The notes under the pieces were generated by a model. It was not told the origin of the DNA. It searched no databases and saw only the letters and a list, made by a program, of their open reading frames with translations. A stretch of DNA of 56,990 nt from Mycolicibacterium sp. (GTDB taxonomy: Bacteria > Actinomycetota > Actinomycetes > Mycobacteriales > Mycobacteriaceae): NCBI RefSeq assembly GCF_017853185.1, contig NZ_JAFMJZ010000004.1:1-56990 (forward strand). The letters are read 5' to 3'. The translations under genes were made by a program, and so were the position numbers. Of the stretch, positions 9,872-21,414 are shown one piece after another (positions within the stretch are counted from its first letter, which is position 1; each line of letters opens with the position of its first letter).

Positions 9872-10507
9872 ATGGCTGTACCGGACCCCGTGCCGCGCCC
9901 GCCGCGGACCCGGATGACCGGCAGCGAGCGTCGTCACCAACTCATCGACGTCGCCCGTTCGCTGTTCGCCGAACGGGGTTACGAGGGCGCCTCCATCGAG
10001 GAGATCGCGCAGCGGGCCAATGTCTCCAAGCCGGTGGTTTACGAACACTTCGGCGGCAAGGAGGGCCTCTACGCCGTGGTGGTCGACCGCGAGATGTCGG
10101 CCCTGCTGGATCGCATCACCTCCTCGCTGACCAACAACCGCTTCCGGCCACGGCTGGAGCAGGTGACGCTGGCGTTGCTCACCTACGTCGAGGAGCGCAC
10201 CGACGGCTTCCGGCTGTTGATCCGGGACTCGCCCTCCTCGATCACCTCGGGCACCTACGCCACTCTGCTCAACGATGCGGTCAGTCAGGTCGCCTCGATC
10301 CTCGCCGGCGACTTCTCCCGGCGCGGTCTGGATCCGGAGTTGGCTCCGCTCTACGCCCAGGCACTCGTCGGCTCGGTGACGATGACCGCGCAGTGGTGGC
10401 TCGACGCCCGCGAACCCAAGAAGGAGGTCGTGGCGGCCAACCTGGTGAACCTGATGTGGAACGGGCTCAACCGCCTCGAACCGGACCCCGGGTTGGGCAA
10501 CCATTAG
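9872..10507 (+). CDS. TetR-family transcriptional regulator (Rv1019-like)
   Basis: This is a 211-residue one-component regulator. The N-terminal helix-turn-helix (about residues 20-65) includes RHQLIDVARSLFAERGYEGASIEEIAQRANVSK split over two helices, ending in the family hallmark VVYEHFGGKEGLY. The C-terminal ligand and dimerisation domain is all-helical. No ligand can be deduced. It lies 72 bp upstream of mfd on the same strand, as in M. tuberculosis where the orthologue precedes mfd and mazG, so it may regulate that cluster and itself. The ATG at 9872 is the first good start after the tRNA. Confidence 0.88.
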   Translation: MAVPDPVPRPPRTRMTGSERRHQLIDVARSLFAERGYEGASIEEIAQRANVSKPVVYEHFGGKEGLYAVVVDREMSALLDRITSSLTNNRFRPRLEQVTLALLTYVEERTDGFRLLIRDSPSSITSGTYATLLNDAVSQVASILAGDFSRRGLDPELAPLYAQALVGSVTMTAQWWLDAREPKKEVVAANLVNLMWNGLNRLEPDPGLGNH

Positions 10508-10578
10508 TCGCGGCCCATCAGTGGCGGCCCATTAGTGGAGACAGGGCCTTTCGCCGACCCGCTTAGGATGGGCACATC

Positions 10579-13500
10579 ATGACCGCACCGGGGCCGCACC
10601 ATGTCCAGACCCCGCTGGCGGGGTTGGTCGACGCGGTGCTGGCGGCCCCGGAATTGCGCGAGCTGGCCCACCGCGCCGGCGATCAACCCGAACACCTGGC
10701 GGTCGTGGGTCCGGCCAGTGCCCAGTTGTTCGTCGCCTGCGCCCTATCCCATTCCCGGCCGCTGTTGGTCGTCACAGCCACCGGTCGGCACGCCGACGAT
10801 CTCGTCGCGGAGTTGCGCGGCGTGTACGGCGACGCGGCCGCGCTGTTCCCGTCCTGGGAGACCCTCCCGCACGAGCGGCTCTCGCCCGGGGTCGACACCG
10901 TCGGCGCCCGGCTCATGCTGTTGCGTCGGCTGGCCCATCCGCAGGACGCCCGGCTTGGGCCGCCGCTGCGGGTGGTCGTCACCACGGTGCGCTCCCTGCT
11001 GCAACCGGTGGCCGCCGACCTCGCCGAGATCGAGCCCGTCACGCTGGCGGTGGGCGCCGAACTGGACTTCGACGCCCTGGCTGCCCGGCTGGTCGAGCTG
11101 GCCTACACCCGGGTCGACATGGTCGGCCGGCGTGGGGAGTTCGCGGTCCGCGGCGGGATCCTCGACCTCTTCCCGCCCACCGCCGAGCACCCGGTCCGGG
11201 TCGAGTTCTGGGGCGACGAGATCACCGAGATGCGGATGTTCTCGGTCGCCGATCAGCGCTCGATCCCGGAACTGGACGCCGGAACCGTCATCGCCGTGCC
11301 CTGCCGTGAACTCCTGCTGACCGACGAAGTCCGTTCTCGTGCAGCGCAATTGGCCGCTCGGACCCACCCCGAGGAGAACGCCGTCACCGGTGGACTGGCC
11401 GACATGCTGGCCAAGCTCTCCGAAGGCATCCCGGTCGACGGGATGGAGGCGCTCACGCCGGTGCTGCGCCCGGAGCGCCTGGGCCTGCTCACCGATCAGT
11501 TGCCGCAGGGGACGCCGGTGCTGCTGTGCGACCCGGAGAAGGTCCGCACCCGGGGGGCCGACCTGATCAAGACCGGGCAGGAATTCCTGGAGGCGTCCTG
11601 GTCGACAGCGGCGATCGGCGGCGATGCGCCGATCGACATCGAAGCACTCGGCGGTTCCGGTTTCCGTGAGCTCGACGAGGTGCGGGACGGCGCCCGGGCC
11701 GGCGGCCACCCGTGGTGGACGGTCAGCCAACTCGGCAGTGATGACTCGATCACGCTCGACCTGCGCGCCGCCCCGTCGGCGCGCGGGCAGCAGAGCAACG
11801 CCGAGGAGATCTTCGGCATGCTGCGGGCGCACGTGCTGACCGGGGGACTGGCCGCCGTCGTCGCTCCGGGAGTGGGCATCGCCCACCGCGTCGTCGAGCA
11901 ACTCGCCGAAAGGGACACCCCGGCGGTCATGCTCGAAGCCGGAGAAGGGCCGAAGCCCGGCGTGGTCGGCGTCCTCAAGGGGCCGCTGCACAACGGCGTG
12001 ATCGTGCCCGGCGCACAGCTGGTGATCATCACCGAGACCGACCTCACCGGAAACCGGGTCACCGGTCCGGAGGGCAAGCGGCTGGCCGCCAAGCGGCGCA
12101 ACACCGTCGACCCGCTGGCGCTGACCGCCGGTGATCTGGTGGTGCACGATCAGCACGGCATCGGCCGCTTCGTCGAAATGGTCGAGCGCACCATCGCCGG
12201 GGCGCGTCGGGAATATCTGGTGCTCGAGTACGCCGGCAAGCGCGGTCAGGCGGCCGACAAGCTGTTCGTACCGATGGACTCCCTCGATCAGTTGTCCCGC
12301 TACGTCGGCGGCGAGCAGCCCGCACTGAGCAAGCTCGGCGGCAGCGACTGGGCCAACACGAAAACCAAGGCGCGCAAGGCGGTTCGGGAGATCGCCGGCG
12401 AACTGGTCGCGCTGTACGCCAAGCGGCAGGCCGCCCCCGGGCACGCCTTCGCTCCGGACACCCCGTGGCAGAACGAGATGGAGGACGCCTTCGGGTTCAC
12501 CGAGACCGTCGACCAGTTGACCGCCATCGCCGAAGTCAAGGGCGATATGGAGAAGGCGGTCCCGATGGACCGGGTGATCTGCGGTGACGTCGGCTACGGC
12601 AAGACCGAGATCGCGGTGCGGGCGGCGTTCAAAGCGGTGCAGGACGGCAAGCAGGTGGCGGTGCTGGTGCCCACCACCCTGCTCGCCGATCAGCATCTGC
12701 AGACCTTCACCGCGCGGATGGCCGGCTTCCCGGTCACCGTCAAGGGGCTGTCGCGATTCACCGATCCGGCCGAGTCCCGGGCCGTCATCGACGGGATGGC
12801 CGACGGCAGCGTCGACATCGTCATCGGCACCCACCGGTTGCTGCAGACCGGCGTGCGGTGGAAGGACCTCGGACTGGTGGTGGTCGACGAGGAGCAGCGC
12901 TTCGGGGTCGAGCACAAGGAACACATCAAGAGCCTGCGCACCCACGTCGACGTGCTGACGATGAGCGCCACCCCGATCCCGCGCACCCTGGAGATGAGTC
13001 TGGCCGGCATCCGCGAGATGTCGACCATCCTCACCCCGCCGGAGGAGCGCCATCCGGTGCTCACCTACGTCGGCTCCCAGGACGAGAAGCAGATCGCCGC
13101 CGCACTGCGCCGCGAACTGCTCCGTGAGGGTCAGGTGTTCTACGTGCACAACCGGGTCAGCAGCATCGACGCCGCCGCAGCCAGGATCGCCGACCTGGTG
13201 CCGGAGGCCAGAGTCGTTGTGGCCCATGGTCAGATGCCGGAGGAACAGCTCGAACGCACGGTGCAGGGGTTCTGGAACCGCGACTTCGACATCCTGGTCT
13301 GCACCACCATCATCGAGACCGGGCTGGACATCTCCAATGCCAACACCCTCATCGTCGAGCGCGCCGACACATTCGGTCTGTCCCAGTTGCATCAGTTGCG
13401 CGGACGGGTGGGCCGTAGCCGCGAGCGCGGCTACGCGTACTTCCTCTATCCCAAGGACACCACCCTCACCGAAACCGCTCACGACCGGCTGGCCACCATC

Positions 13501-14214
13501 GCGCAGAACAACGAACTCGGCGCGGGCATGGCGGTGGCGATGAAGGACCTGGAGATTCGCGGCGCGGGCAACGTGCTGGGCGCCGAACAGTCCGGCCACG
13601 TGGCCGGCGTCGGCTTCGACCTCTACGTGCGATTGGTGGGCGAGGCCGTCGAGGCGTACCGCGCCGCGGCCGACGGCAAGACCGTGACGACCGCGGAGGA
13701 ACCGAAGGACGTCCGCATCGACCTGCCGGTCGACGCCCACCTGCCGCCGGACTACATCGACAGTGACCGGCTGCGCCTGGAGGCCTACCGGCGACTGGCG
13801 GCAGCGGCCGACGAGGCGGGCGTGGCCGCGGTGATCGACGAACTCGTCGACCGGTACGGGCCGTTGCCGGAACCGGCGCAGTGGCTGGTGGCGGTGGCCC
13901 GACTGCGGCTGTTGTGCCGGCATTACGGCGTCACCGAGGTGGCGGTCACCGGAACCACGCTGCGGGTGGCGCCGCTGACGCTGCCGGATTCCGCACAGGT
14001 GCGGCTCAAGCGGATCTATCCGGCGGCCAACTACCGGGCCACCACCTCGACCATCCAGGTGCCGATTCCACGCGCGGGCGCGGGCGTCGGCGCGCCGCGG
14101 ATCCGGGATCTGGACCTGGTGCAGATGGTCGTCGACCTGCTTCTCGCACTTGACGGTCGGCCGGCCGGGGAAATTGATATAACGACGTTCGAACCCGCGA
14201 AACCCGAGGGGTAG
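10579..14214 (+). CDS. mfd: Transcription-repair coupling factor Mfd
   Basis: Mfd displaces RNA polymerase stalled at DNA lesions and recruits UvrA. The 1211-residue protein shows the expected order: a UvrB-like N-terminal region (about 1-350), the RNA-polymerase-interacting CarD-like domain starting near residue 514 ([17 protein letters not shown]), then the RecG-like translocase with Walker [10 protein letters not shown] near residue 670, DEEQRFG near 770, and a TRG-type segment ([11 protein letters not shown]), ending in the TRCF C-terminal domain that masks UvrA binding. The length is close to the roughly 1,200 usual in mycobacteria. mazG starts 5 bp after the stop, so the two are co-transcribed. 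Confidence 0.97.
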   Translation: MTAPGPHHVQTPLAGLVDAVLAAPELRELAHRAGDQPEHLAVVGPASAQLFVACALSHSRPLLVVTATGRHADDLVAELRGVYGDAAALFPSWETLPHERLSPGVDTVGARLMLLRRLAHPQDARLGPPLRVVVTTVRSLLQPVAADLAEIEPVTLAVGAELDFDALAARLVELAYTRVDMVGRRGEFAVRGGILDLFPPTAEHPVRVEFWGDEITEMRMFSVADQRSIPELDAGTVIAVPCRELLLTDEVRSRAAQLAARTHPEENAVTGGLADMLAKLSEGIPVDGMEALTPVLRPERLGLLTDQLPQGTPVLLCDPEKVRTRGADLIKTGQEFLEASWSTAAIGGDAPIDIEALGGSGFRELDEVRDGARAGGHPWWTVSQLGSDDSITLDLRAAPSARGQQSNAEEIFGMLRAHVLTGGLAAVVAPGVGIAHRVVEQLAERDTPAVMLEAGEGPKPGVVGVLKGPLHNGVIVPGAQLVIITETDLTGNRVTGPEGKRLAAKRRNTVDPLALTAGDLVVHDQHGIGRFVEMVERTIAGARREYLVLEYAGKRGQAADKLFVPMDSLDQLSRYVGGEQPALSKLGGSDWANTKTKARKAVREIAGELVALYAKRQAAPGHAFAPDTPWQNEMEDAFGFTETVDQLTAIAEVKGDMEKAVPMDRVICGDVGYGKTEIAVRAAFKAVQDGKQVAVLVPTTLLADQHLQTFTARMAGFPVTVKGLSRFTDPAESRAVIDGMADGSVDIVIGTHRLLQTGVRWKDLGLVVVDEEQRFGVEHKEHIKSLRTHVDVLTMSATPIPRTLEMSLAGIREMSTILTPPEERHPVLTYVGSQDEKQIAAALRRELLREGQVFYVHNRVSSIDAAAARIADLVPEARVVVAHGQMPEEQLERTVQGFWNRDFDILVCTTIIETGLDISNANTLIVERADTFGLSQLHQLRGRVGRSRERGYAYFLYPKDTTLTETAHDRLATIAQNNELGAGMAVAMKDLEIRGAGNVLGAEQSGHVAGVGFDLYVRLVGEAVEAYRAAADGKTVTTAEEPKDVRIDLPVDAHLPPDYIDSDRLRLEAYRRLAAAADEAGVAAVIDELVDRYGPLPEPAQWLVAVARLRLLCRHYGVTEVAVTGTTLRVAPLTLPDSAQVRLKRIYPAANYRATTSTIQVPIPRAGAGVGAPRIRDLDLVQMVVDLLLALDGRPAGEIDITTFEPAKPEG

Positions 14215-14219
14215 CGACG

Positions 14220-15155
14220 ATGACTGTCATCCTGGTCGACCCGCGGCGTCCCGCGCTGGTCCCTGTCGATGCGGTCGAACTGCTCCACGGCGATGTCCAG
14301 TACACCGAAGAGATGCCGATCAGGGTGCCCTGGTCGCTGCCCTCGGCCCGCTCGGTGCTGCTCGGTGAGCCGTCCGATCCGGCCCCGGTGCTGCTGTCGT
14401 CGGACCCGGACCATCCCGCGGTCCGGGAGCGGCTTGCCGCCGGTGAGCGGCTGATCGCCGTGGCGGCGGGACGGCCCGGTGAGCGGCTGCTGGATGCCGT
14501 CGAGATCATGGACAAGCTACGCACCTCCGGGCCGTGGGAGAGCGAGCAGACCCACGACTCGCTGCGGCGTTACCTGCTCGAGGAAACCTACGAATTGTTC
14601 GACGCGGTGCATGGCGGCGATCTCAACGAGTTGCGTGACGAACTCGGAGATGTGTTGCTGCAGGTGCTCTTTCACGCCCGCATCGCCGAGGAGGCCACCC
14701 GGCACGCGTTCGGCATCGACGATGTCGCCGACGCCCTGGTGCGCAAACTGGGCAACCGGGTGCCCGCCGTGCTGGCGGGCGAGGACATCTCGCTGGAGGA
14801 TCAGCTGGCCCAGTGGGAGCAGCGCAAGGCGCTGGAAGGCTCCAGCCGGGAATCGTGTGTCGACGGAGTGCCGACCGGTCAGCCGGCACTGGCCCTGGCG
14901 CAGAAGGTGATCAACCGGGTGACCGCCGCGGGCTTACCGGCCGATCTGATTCCGCAATCTGTCACGACGATCTCACTCAGTGCCGACGGCGACGCGGAGA
15001 ACGATCTCCGCACCGCGGTGCTGGAGTTCATGGAGGCGGTGCGTTCGGCGGAACGGGCCATCAAGGCGGCCCGCCCGGCCGGCCCGCAATCGGCGATCAG
15101 CCCGCAGGAGTGGCGCCGGAACTGGGATCAGTCGAGCAGCGTCGAGCCCCAGTAG
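14220..15155 (+). CDS. mazG: Nucleoside triphosphate pyrophosphohydrolase MazG
   Basis: MazG hydrolyses (d)NTPs, including oxidised ones, to monophosphates; in mycobacteria it limits mutagenesis under oxidative stress. The 311-residue protein has an actinobacterial N-terminal extension of about 90 residues and then the MazG core, with the metal-binding pattern LLEETYEL near residue 120 and LRDELGDVLLQVLFHA near 145. The ATG at 14220 lies 5 bp after the mfd stop. The 3' end overlaps the convergent efeB gene by 28 bp. Pairing with mfd suggests a common genome-maintenance transcript. Confidence 0.94.
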   Translation: MTVILVDPRRPALVPVDAVELLHGDVQYTEEMPIRVPWSLPSARSVLLGEPSDPAPVLLSSDPDHPAVRERLAAGERLIAVAAGRPGERLLDAVEIMDKLRTSGPWESEQTHDSLRRYLLEETYELFDAVHGGDLNELRDELGDVLLQVLFHARIAEEATRHAFGIDDVADALVRKLGNRVPAVLAGEDISLEDQLAQWEQRKALEGSSRESCVDGVPTGQPALALAQKVINRVTAAGLPADLIPQSVTTISLSADGDAENDLRTAVLEFMEAVRSAERAIKAARPAGPQSAISPQEWRRNWDQSSSVEPQ

Positions 15156-16393
15156 TCGCCGTCCCGCAGACCTGGCGGGCAGGCGAAGACCGCCGAGCCG
15201 GTGTGGGTGATGTACTCGTTGAGCAGATCGTTGCGGGCCAGTTGGGTCTGCATCGGGATGAACTGGGCCACTGGGTTCCGCATGTATCCGATGAAGAACA
15301 AACCGGCATCGAGGTGACCGAAACCGTCTGTGCCGTCGGTGAAGTTGTACCCGCGACGCAGGATCTGGATGCCGCCGAGGTTCTCCTTGGACGCCAATCG
15401 AACGTGGGAGTCGGGGTCGATCAGCGGCGTGCCGTTCTTCCCTGTGGTGTCGAAGTCCAGTGCGGCGAATTCGTCCTGGTGTCCGTTGGGGGCGCCGGTG
15501 CCCTTGTGCCGGCCGATCACGCGCTCCTGCTCGAGCAATGTGGTGCGGTCCCAGGACTCGATGCGCATGCGGATCCGCCGCGAGACCAGATAGGTGCCGC
15601 CGGTCAGCCAGTCCGGTCCGTCGCCGTCGGCCACCCACAGGTGCTGGTCGAGCGCCCCGGAGTCCTCAGCCTTGAGGTTGTTGGTGCCGTCCTTGAACCC
15701 GAACAAGTTTCGTGGGGTGGACTGTTCGCGGGTGGTCGAGGAGGTTCGCCCGAATCCCAACTGGGAGTAGCGCACCGCGACGGTGCCGAAGCCCACCCGG
15801 GCCAGATTGCGGATCGCGTGGACGGCCACCTGCGGATCGTTGGCGCAGGCCTGCACGACGATGTCGCCGCCGCAACTGGCCGGGTCGAGCGTCTCGTTCG
15901 GGAACTTCGGCAGATCGGCCAGTGGCCCGGGCCGCCGATCGGCGATGCCGAACCGGTCGCGGCCGTTCTTGACGAAGAAACCAGGGCCGAACCCGATGGT
16001 CAGCGTCAGTTGCGAGGCCGGCAGGCCGAGCGCCTCGCCGGTATCGGCCGGCGGCGCATAGGGATTGAGTCCGACCGCGCCGTCGGCGACGGCATCCTCG
16101 CCGGCCGTCATGCGCTCTGCCATTGCGGTCCATTCCCGCAGCATCGTCACGACGTCGGACTTGGAGTCGGTGGTCACATCGAAGGCGCAGAAGTGCATGC
16201 GGTCCTGAGCCGGGGTGATGATGCCGGCCTGCCGCACACCGCGGAACGCGACCGGCCGGTCCAGGCCCGCCGGAGTGGCGGCGGCGGAGGCCCTACCTGC
16301 CAGCGCTCCGGCGCCGGCCGCCGCAGCGCCCACACCGGCCGCTCCGAGCAGTGTGCGGCGGGAGAACCGGGGACTATTGCGCAGCGATGACAC
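15128..16393 (-). CDS. efeB: Dyp-type peroxidase EfeB (Tat-exported)
   Basis: EfeB is the deferrochelatase/peroxidase partner of the EfeUO iron importer, working outside the membrane. The protein (421 residues) begins with a Tat signal: FSRRTLLGAAG at residues 10-20, a hydrophobic stretch and a cut near ASAAATP. The Dyp signature GFKDGTNN occurs near residue 230 and a haem-ligand-type His lies in FGHLDAGLFF. The GTG start at 16393 lies inside the end of efeO (20-bp overlap), which supports one transcript efeU-efeO-efeB. Whether it mainly oxidises Fe(II) or extracts iron from haem cannot be judged from sequence. Confidence 0.93.
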   Translation of the reverse strand: MSSLRNSPRFSRRTLLGAAGVGAAAAGAGALAGRASAAATPAGLDRPVAFRGVRQAGIITPAQDRMHFCAFDVTTDSKSDVVTMLREWTAMAERMTAGEDAVADGAVGLNPYAPPADTGEALGLPASQLTLTIGFGPGFFVKNGRDRFGIADRRPGPLADLPKFPNETLDPASCGGDIVVQACANDPQVAVHAIRNLARVGFGTVAVRYSQLGFGRTSSTTREQSTPRNLFGFKDGTNNLKAEDSGALDQHLWVADGDGPDWLTGGTYLVSRRIRMRIESWDRTTLLEQERVIGRHKGTGAPNGHQDEFAALDFDTTGKNGTPLIDPDSHVRLASKENLGGIQILRRGYNFTDGTDGFGHLDAGLFFIGYMRNPVAQFIPMQTQLARNDLLNEYITHTGSAVFACPPGLRDGDYWGSTLLD

Positions 16394-17546
16394 CCTGCAC
16401 CTGGCTCACTTCCTTGCCCAGCGCGTCGATCGCTCGGGAGAGTTCCTGGCGCTGCGACTCGGTGACGGTGGTGTAGAGCACGAACCCGTCGCCTGCGCGG
16501 AGCTTGTTCAGTAGGGCCTCGACGGCGTCGAAGCGTTCGTCGACCCGTTCACCCAACTCGTGGTCGCGCTCCTCGAGGATCGGGCGCACCGCCGCCACAG
16601 CGGCACGGGATCCCTCGAGGTTGGCGTTGAAGTCCCACAGGTCGGTGTGGCTGAAGATGTCCTCCTCCCCGGTGATCTTGCTCGTCGCCACCTCGTCGAG
16701 GAGCGCCTGGGCGCCGCCGGCGATCTGGAGGGGTTCGATGGTGTAACCCGGCGTGCTGATTCCGTCCTTGAGTTCCTTGACGTCGGCGAGCAACTGGTCG
16801 GCGACGGCATTGGTGTCGGGCTGCAGACCGCTCACCCACAGGTCCTTCTCGAGCCGGTGGAATCCGGTCCAGCGCTGACCCGGCTCGAGATCGGCCTCGC
16901 GCAGATCGATGCGGGGGTCGAGGTTGTCGGGGAACGATTCGGCGACCGGTTCAATGCGCTCGTATGGGACCCGCGAAGTCGGGTACTGCGCCTTGGCCGA
17001 CTCGATGTCGCCGGCTTTGATCGCGGCGACGAAGGACTCGACGGCCGGCACCAGGGCGTCGGCCTGGCTGTCGACGTAGCGCTGGTACTCCTCGGCGGCG
17101 TCCTTGAGCTTGCCGCCGGTGTTTGTGGCGAGGGCGTCGCCGCTCACCGTGAAATCGGCCCGGATGCCGTCGCCGACCATGCCGGGCTTACAGGCCGTCT
17201 GGTAGGTACCGGGCCGGCTGAACTGGACGACCAGTTTGCGTTCCAGGCCGGGGGAGACGTTCTCCACTTCGGCCAGCACGCGCCCGCCCTCGCCGTAGAC
17301 GTAGAACTCGGTGGCCTTGGTGCCGTTGTTGGTGATGACGAAGGTGCTCGCTCCGGTGGCCGCTGTGGTGGCCGACAGTGCGCACTCGGTGTCGGTGGCG
17401 TCGACGGTGATCACCACCGAGGCGGCCGTGCCGGCATCGGCGGGCTTGGTCTCCTTGGCGGTGCAGCCGGCCGTGCCGAGACCGACCAGGACCGCGGCCA
17501 GCGCTGCGCTGCCGGTCTGGATGCCGCGGATCGTGCGGGTTTTCAC
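16374..17546 (-). CDS. efeO: Iron uptake lipoprotein EfeO
   Basis: EfeO is the cell-surface component of the EfeUOB system that binds iron for the EfeU permease. The protein has 390 residues. The signal peptide ends in the lipobox LGTAGC (Cys28). A cupredoxin-like domain follows (about 40-140) and then an M75-type four-helix domain containing RTGFHRLEKDLW-like sequence (WTGFHRLEKDLW), which holds the conserved HxxEK-type metal site (HRLEK). The GTG at 17546 overlaps the efeU stop as GTGA, a classic coupling arrangement. The lipobox indicates membrane anchoring rather than free periplasmic location. Confidence 0.94.
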   Translation of the reverse strand: MKTRTIRGIQTGSAALAAVLVGLGTAGCTAKETKPADAGTAASVVITVDATDTECALSATTAATGASTFVITNNGTKATEFYVYGEGGRVLAEVENVSPGLERKLVVQFSRPGTYQTACKPGMVGDGIRADFTVSGDALATNTGGKLKDAAEEYQRYVDSQADALVPAVESFVAAIKAGDIESAKAQYPTSRVPYERIEPVAESFPDNLDPRIDLREADLEPGQRWTGFHRLEKDLWVSGLQPDTNAVADQLLADVKELKDGISTPGYTIEPLQIAGGAQALLDEVATSKITGEEDIFSHTDLWDFNANLEGSRAAVAAVRPILEERDHELGERVDERFDAVEALLNKLRAGDGFVLYTTVTESQRQELSRAIDALGKEVSQVQGVIAAQ

Positions 17547-18439
17547 GTGGTGGGCCTTCCGGTCGTGACGTCTGTCGGGGACTGAGACTGCAGTGGTGTT
17601 GGTGCTGGACGCGTCGGGGCGACCGTGGGACGCAGGAAGAGCGCCAGGACGATGGCTAGGTAGGCCAGCCAGCACAGCAGTTGAAGGACGGTCGGCGTCG
17701 GCGTGATGTTGAACACGCCTTGGAAGATCTCGCCGTACCAGGACGACCAGTTGAACCAGGAACTGATGTCGAAGGCCTGGACGCTCAGTCCCGGCAGCCA
17801 GCCGACGGTCTGCAGGGCCCCGATGCCGTAGGACAGGATGCCGGCGGCGACGACGATCAGGAACGTGCCGGTGTACGAGAAGAATTTCGACAGGTTGATG
17901 CGGACCGCGCCGCGGTACATCGCCCAGGCGATGCCCACCGCGACCAGGACGCCGATCAGTAATCCCGCCAGCGGCCACGCCGTCTCGGCCTCGGCGTAGC
18001 CGACCATGAACAGTGCGGTCTCCACTCCCTCCCGGCCAACCGCCAGGAAGGACAGCATCAGCACCGCCGGGGCGCCGGTCTCCAAGGCGCGCGACATCCC
18101 GGCCCGCAGCTCCCCGGAGATGCTGGCCGCCGCGCGGCGCATCCACAGCACCATGGAGGTGACGATGGCCACGGCGACCAACGAGGCGACGCCGGCGATG
18201 GCTTCGGCCCCGAGGCCGCTGACGGTGTAGGCGCCGTACTGGATGACCAGGAAAACCCCGACTGTCAACGCCACCGCGGCCGCCACTCCGAGCCAGACCC
18301 ATTTCAGCGCATCCCGACGTTGGGACTTGACCAGGAAGGCGACCAGGACCATCACCACGATCCCGGCCTCCAGGCCTTCGCGCAGGCCGATCAGCCCGCT
18401 GCCGAGCAACTGGGCGGAGACGGTGGGTGTACCGGTCAT
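17543..18439 (-). CDS. efeU: Iron permease EfeU (FTR1 family)
   Basis: This is the integral membrane permease of the EfeUOB importer (298 residues). Seven hydrophobic segments are visible, and the two REGxE iron-translocation motifs of the FTR1/OFeT family are intact: REGLE at residues 20-24 and REGVE at 136-140. The C-terminus is a Pro/Thr-rich cytoplasmic or external tail. It is the first gene of the operon and is preceded by IdeR-like boxes, so low-iron induction is expected. The operon sits between mazG and lpqU, which I recall as adjacent in M. tuberculosis. Confidence 0.94.
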   Translation of the reverse strand: MTGTPTVSAQLLGSGLIGLREGLEAGIVVMVLVAFLVKSQRRDALKWVWLGVAAAVALTVGVFLVIQYGAYTVSGLGAEAIAGVASLVAVAIVTSMVLWMRRAAASISGELRAGMSRALETGAPAVLMLSFLAVGREGVETALFMVGYAEAETAWPLAGLLIGVLVAVGIAWAMYRGAVRINLSKFFSYTGTFLIVVAAGILSYGIGALQTVGWLPGLSVQAFDISSWFNWSSWYGEIFQGVFNITPTPTVLQLLCWLAYLAIVLALFLRPTVAPTRPAPTPLQSQSPTDVTTGRPTT

Positions 18440-18461
18440 ACCTCTCCTTCCAGTTATCAGC

Positions 18462-18495
18462 TTAGGCTATCCAAAGTAAGGCTCGCCTACCATAA
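18462..18495 (-). promoter_or_regulatory. Candidate IdeR (DtxR) iron box(es) upstream of efeU
   Basis: Two overlapping sequences resemble the 19-bp IdeR consensus TTAGGTTAGGCTAACCTAA. One, at 18477-18495 (TAAGGCTCGCCTACCATAA), matches 13 of 19 positions by my count; the other starts at 18462 (TTAGGCTATCC and onward) and matches 11. They lie 23-56 bp upstream of the efeU start, where iron-bound IdeR would block transcription. IdeR dimers often occupy overlapping sites. The motif was judged by eye. Confidence 0.5.
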
Positions 18496-18596
18496 GTTCT
18501 CTTTGAGCTCCTGTGCAACCCGGGGCCGCTTCGTGCCGCCTGAGGCGGCCGTGACCGTGGGACGATTGACCCGACAAATCGGGTAGAGAGGGTGTC

Positions 18597-19328
18597 GTGT
18601 CGTCCTCGCGCTGGCTTTGGACTGCCGTCGTCATTGCCGCGACGGCGATGGTGCTTGCGTCGAGTTGTTCCTGGAATTCCGGCTCCCCGATCCCGGACGG
18701 TGTGCCGCCCCCACCCGGGGACCCGGTCCCCGCGATCAGCACCAACGCCGCCGGCCGGGGCGCTGACCAGCTCAAGGACTGGGCTGCGCAGCGCGCGCCG
18801 GCGCTGGGCATCCCGATCGAGGCCCTGGAGGCCTACGCCTACGCGGCCCGGGTGGCCGAGGTGGAGAACCCCGACTGCCACCTGGCCTGGACGACGCTGG
18901 CCGGGATCGGCATGGTGGAGAGCCACCACGGCACCTACCGCGGCGCCGAGATCGGCCACAACGGTGACGTCAGCCCGCCGATCCGCGGTGTCCGCCTGGA
19001 CGGCACCGACGGGAATCTCGAGATCCTCGACCCCGCCGCGGTCTCCGGTGACGGAAACCCGGTGTATGCCCGCGCGATGGGGCCGATGCAGTTCATCCCG
19101 GAGACCTGGCGGCTCTACGGAGTGGACGCCAACAACGACGGGAAGACCGATCCGGACAACTTCGATGACGCCGCCCTGTCCGCGGCCGGTTACCTGTGCT
19201 TCCGCGGCAAGGATCTCGACACCCCGCAAGGCTGGATGAGCGCGTTGCGGGCCTACAACCACTCCGACCGCTACGCGCGGGCGGTCCGCGACTGGGCCAC
19301 GGCCTATGCGGCGGGTCATTCCCTTTAA
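18597..19328 (+). CDS. lpqU: Lytic transglycosylase-like lipoprotein LpqU
   Basis: LpqU is a predicted exported murein-active protein of 243 residues. The N-terminal hydrophobic signal runs to Cys24 in LASSC, a weak lipobox, so lipidation is plausible but not certain. The SLT-type catalytic domain (about 85-240) has the glutamate in GIGMVESHHG, and AMGPMQFIPETW, the signature of MltB-like soluble transglycosylases. Such enzymes cleave glycan strands to 1,6-anhydro-MurNAc ends. It starts with GTG 18597 and precedes eno by 76 bp, as in M. tuberculosis. Confidence 0.9.
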   Translation: MSSSRWLWTAVVIAATAMVLASSCSWNSGSPIPDGVPPPPGDPVPAISTNAAGRGADQLKDWAAQRAPALGIPIEALEAYAYAARVAEVENPDCHLAWTTLAGIGMVESHHGTYRGAEIGHNGDVSPPIRGVRLDGTDGNLEILDPAAVSGDGNPVYARAMGPMQFIPETWRLYGVDANNDGKTDPDNFDDAALSAAGYLCFRGKDLDTPQGWMSALRAYNHSDRYARAVRDWATAYAAGHSL

Positions 19329-19338
19329 GGGCGGCTGA

Positions 19339-20691
<1,353 letters not shown>

Positions 20692-20721
20692 ACGACCAGA
20701 CCCGAGTAAACGAATAAGCCA

Positions 20722-21414
20722 GTGGCAGAACGGAAGCGGTCCGATCCGAAACGGCGTGGCCCGGCCTCCCGGCCGGGTGCGTCGGGTCGTGGCCGTTCCC
20801 GTCCGGCGCAGACCGGAGCGCGCGAGTCGCGTGGTGGAGGACTGCGCGCACAGGCGGAGTCGGTCAAGCAGAGCATCGCCGAACCGTTCCGCCGGGTGAT
20901 CGCGGCCACCGCCGCGCAGCAGAGCGAGCAGCGACTGGGCTTCACCGCCCGGCGGGCCGCGATTCTGGCGGCGGTGGTGTGTGTTCTCACCCTGACCATC
21001 GCCGGTCCGGTGCGCACCTACTTCGCGCAGCGGACCGAGATGAAGCAACTGGCCGCCACCGAGGCTGCGCTGCGGGACCAGATCGCCGAATTGGAAAGCC
21101 AGAAGGCCAAACTCGCCGATCCGGTCTACATCGCGGCCCAGGCCCGCGAACGGCTCGGCTTCGTCAAGCCCGGCGACATTCCCTATCAGGTTCAGCTGCC
21201 TCCGGGCGCCGTTGTGCCGTCGGCGGCCAACCCGCAGCAGCAGTCGGTGCGCAGCAACGACCCCTGGTACACCGCGCTGTGGCACACGATCGCCGACACC
21301 CCGCACGGCCCGCCCGCTGCCGCGCCGGACCCGGCATCCGAGCCCGGTGCGCCGGTACCCCCGCCGGCTGCCCCCGACGCGCCGGCCCCACCGGCACCTG
21401 CGCCCGGTGGTTGA
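20722..21414 (+). CDS. Septum formation initiator, DivIC/FtsB family
   Basis: This is a 230-residue single-pass membrane protein of the divisome. A basic, disordered N-terminus (about 1-70) precedes one transmembrane helix (about 76-97), then a coiled-coil with the DivIC pattern TEAALRDQIAELESQKAKLADPVY split over several heptads and ending in ARERLGFVKPGD. The C-terminus is a Pro/Ala-rich tail. DivIC/FtsB proteins pair with FtsL-like partners to activate septal peptidoglycan synthesis. It starts with GTG 20722, 30 bp after eno, and its stop overlaps the next gene by 8 bp. In M. tuberculosis it corresponds to Rv1024. Confidence 0.88.
   Translation: MAERKRSDPKRRGPASRPGASGRGRSRPAQTGARESRGGGLRAQAESVKQSIAEPFRRVIAATAAQQSEQRLGFTARRAAILAAVVCVLTLTIAGPVRTYFAQRTEMKQLAATEAALRDQIAELESQKAKLADPVYIAAQARERLGFVKPGDIPYQVQLPPGAVVPSAANPQQQSVRSNDPWYTALWHTIADTPHGPPAAAPDPASEPGAPVPPPAAPDAPAPPAPAPGG

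Noticed and set aside
10744-13923. Minus-strand open frame of over 1000 codons inside mfd
   Set aside because: It mirrors mfd codon structure, has low-complexity composition, no start signals and no recognisable domain.
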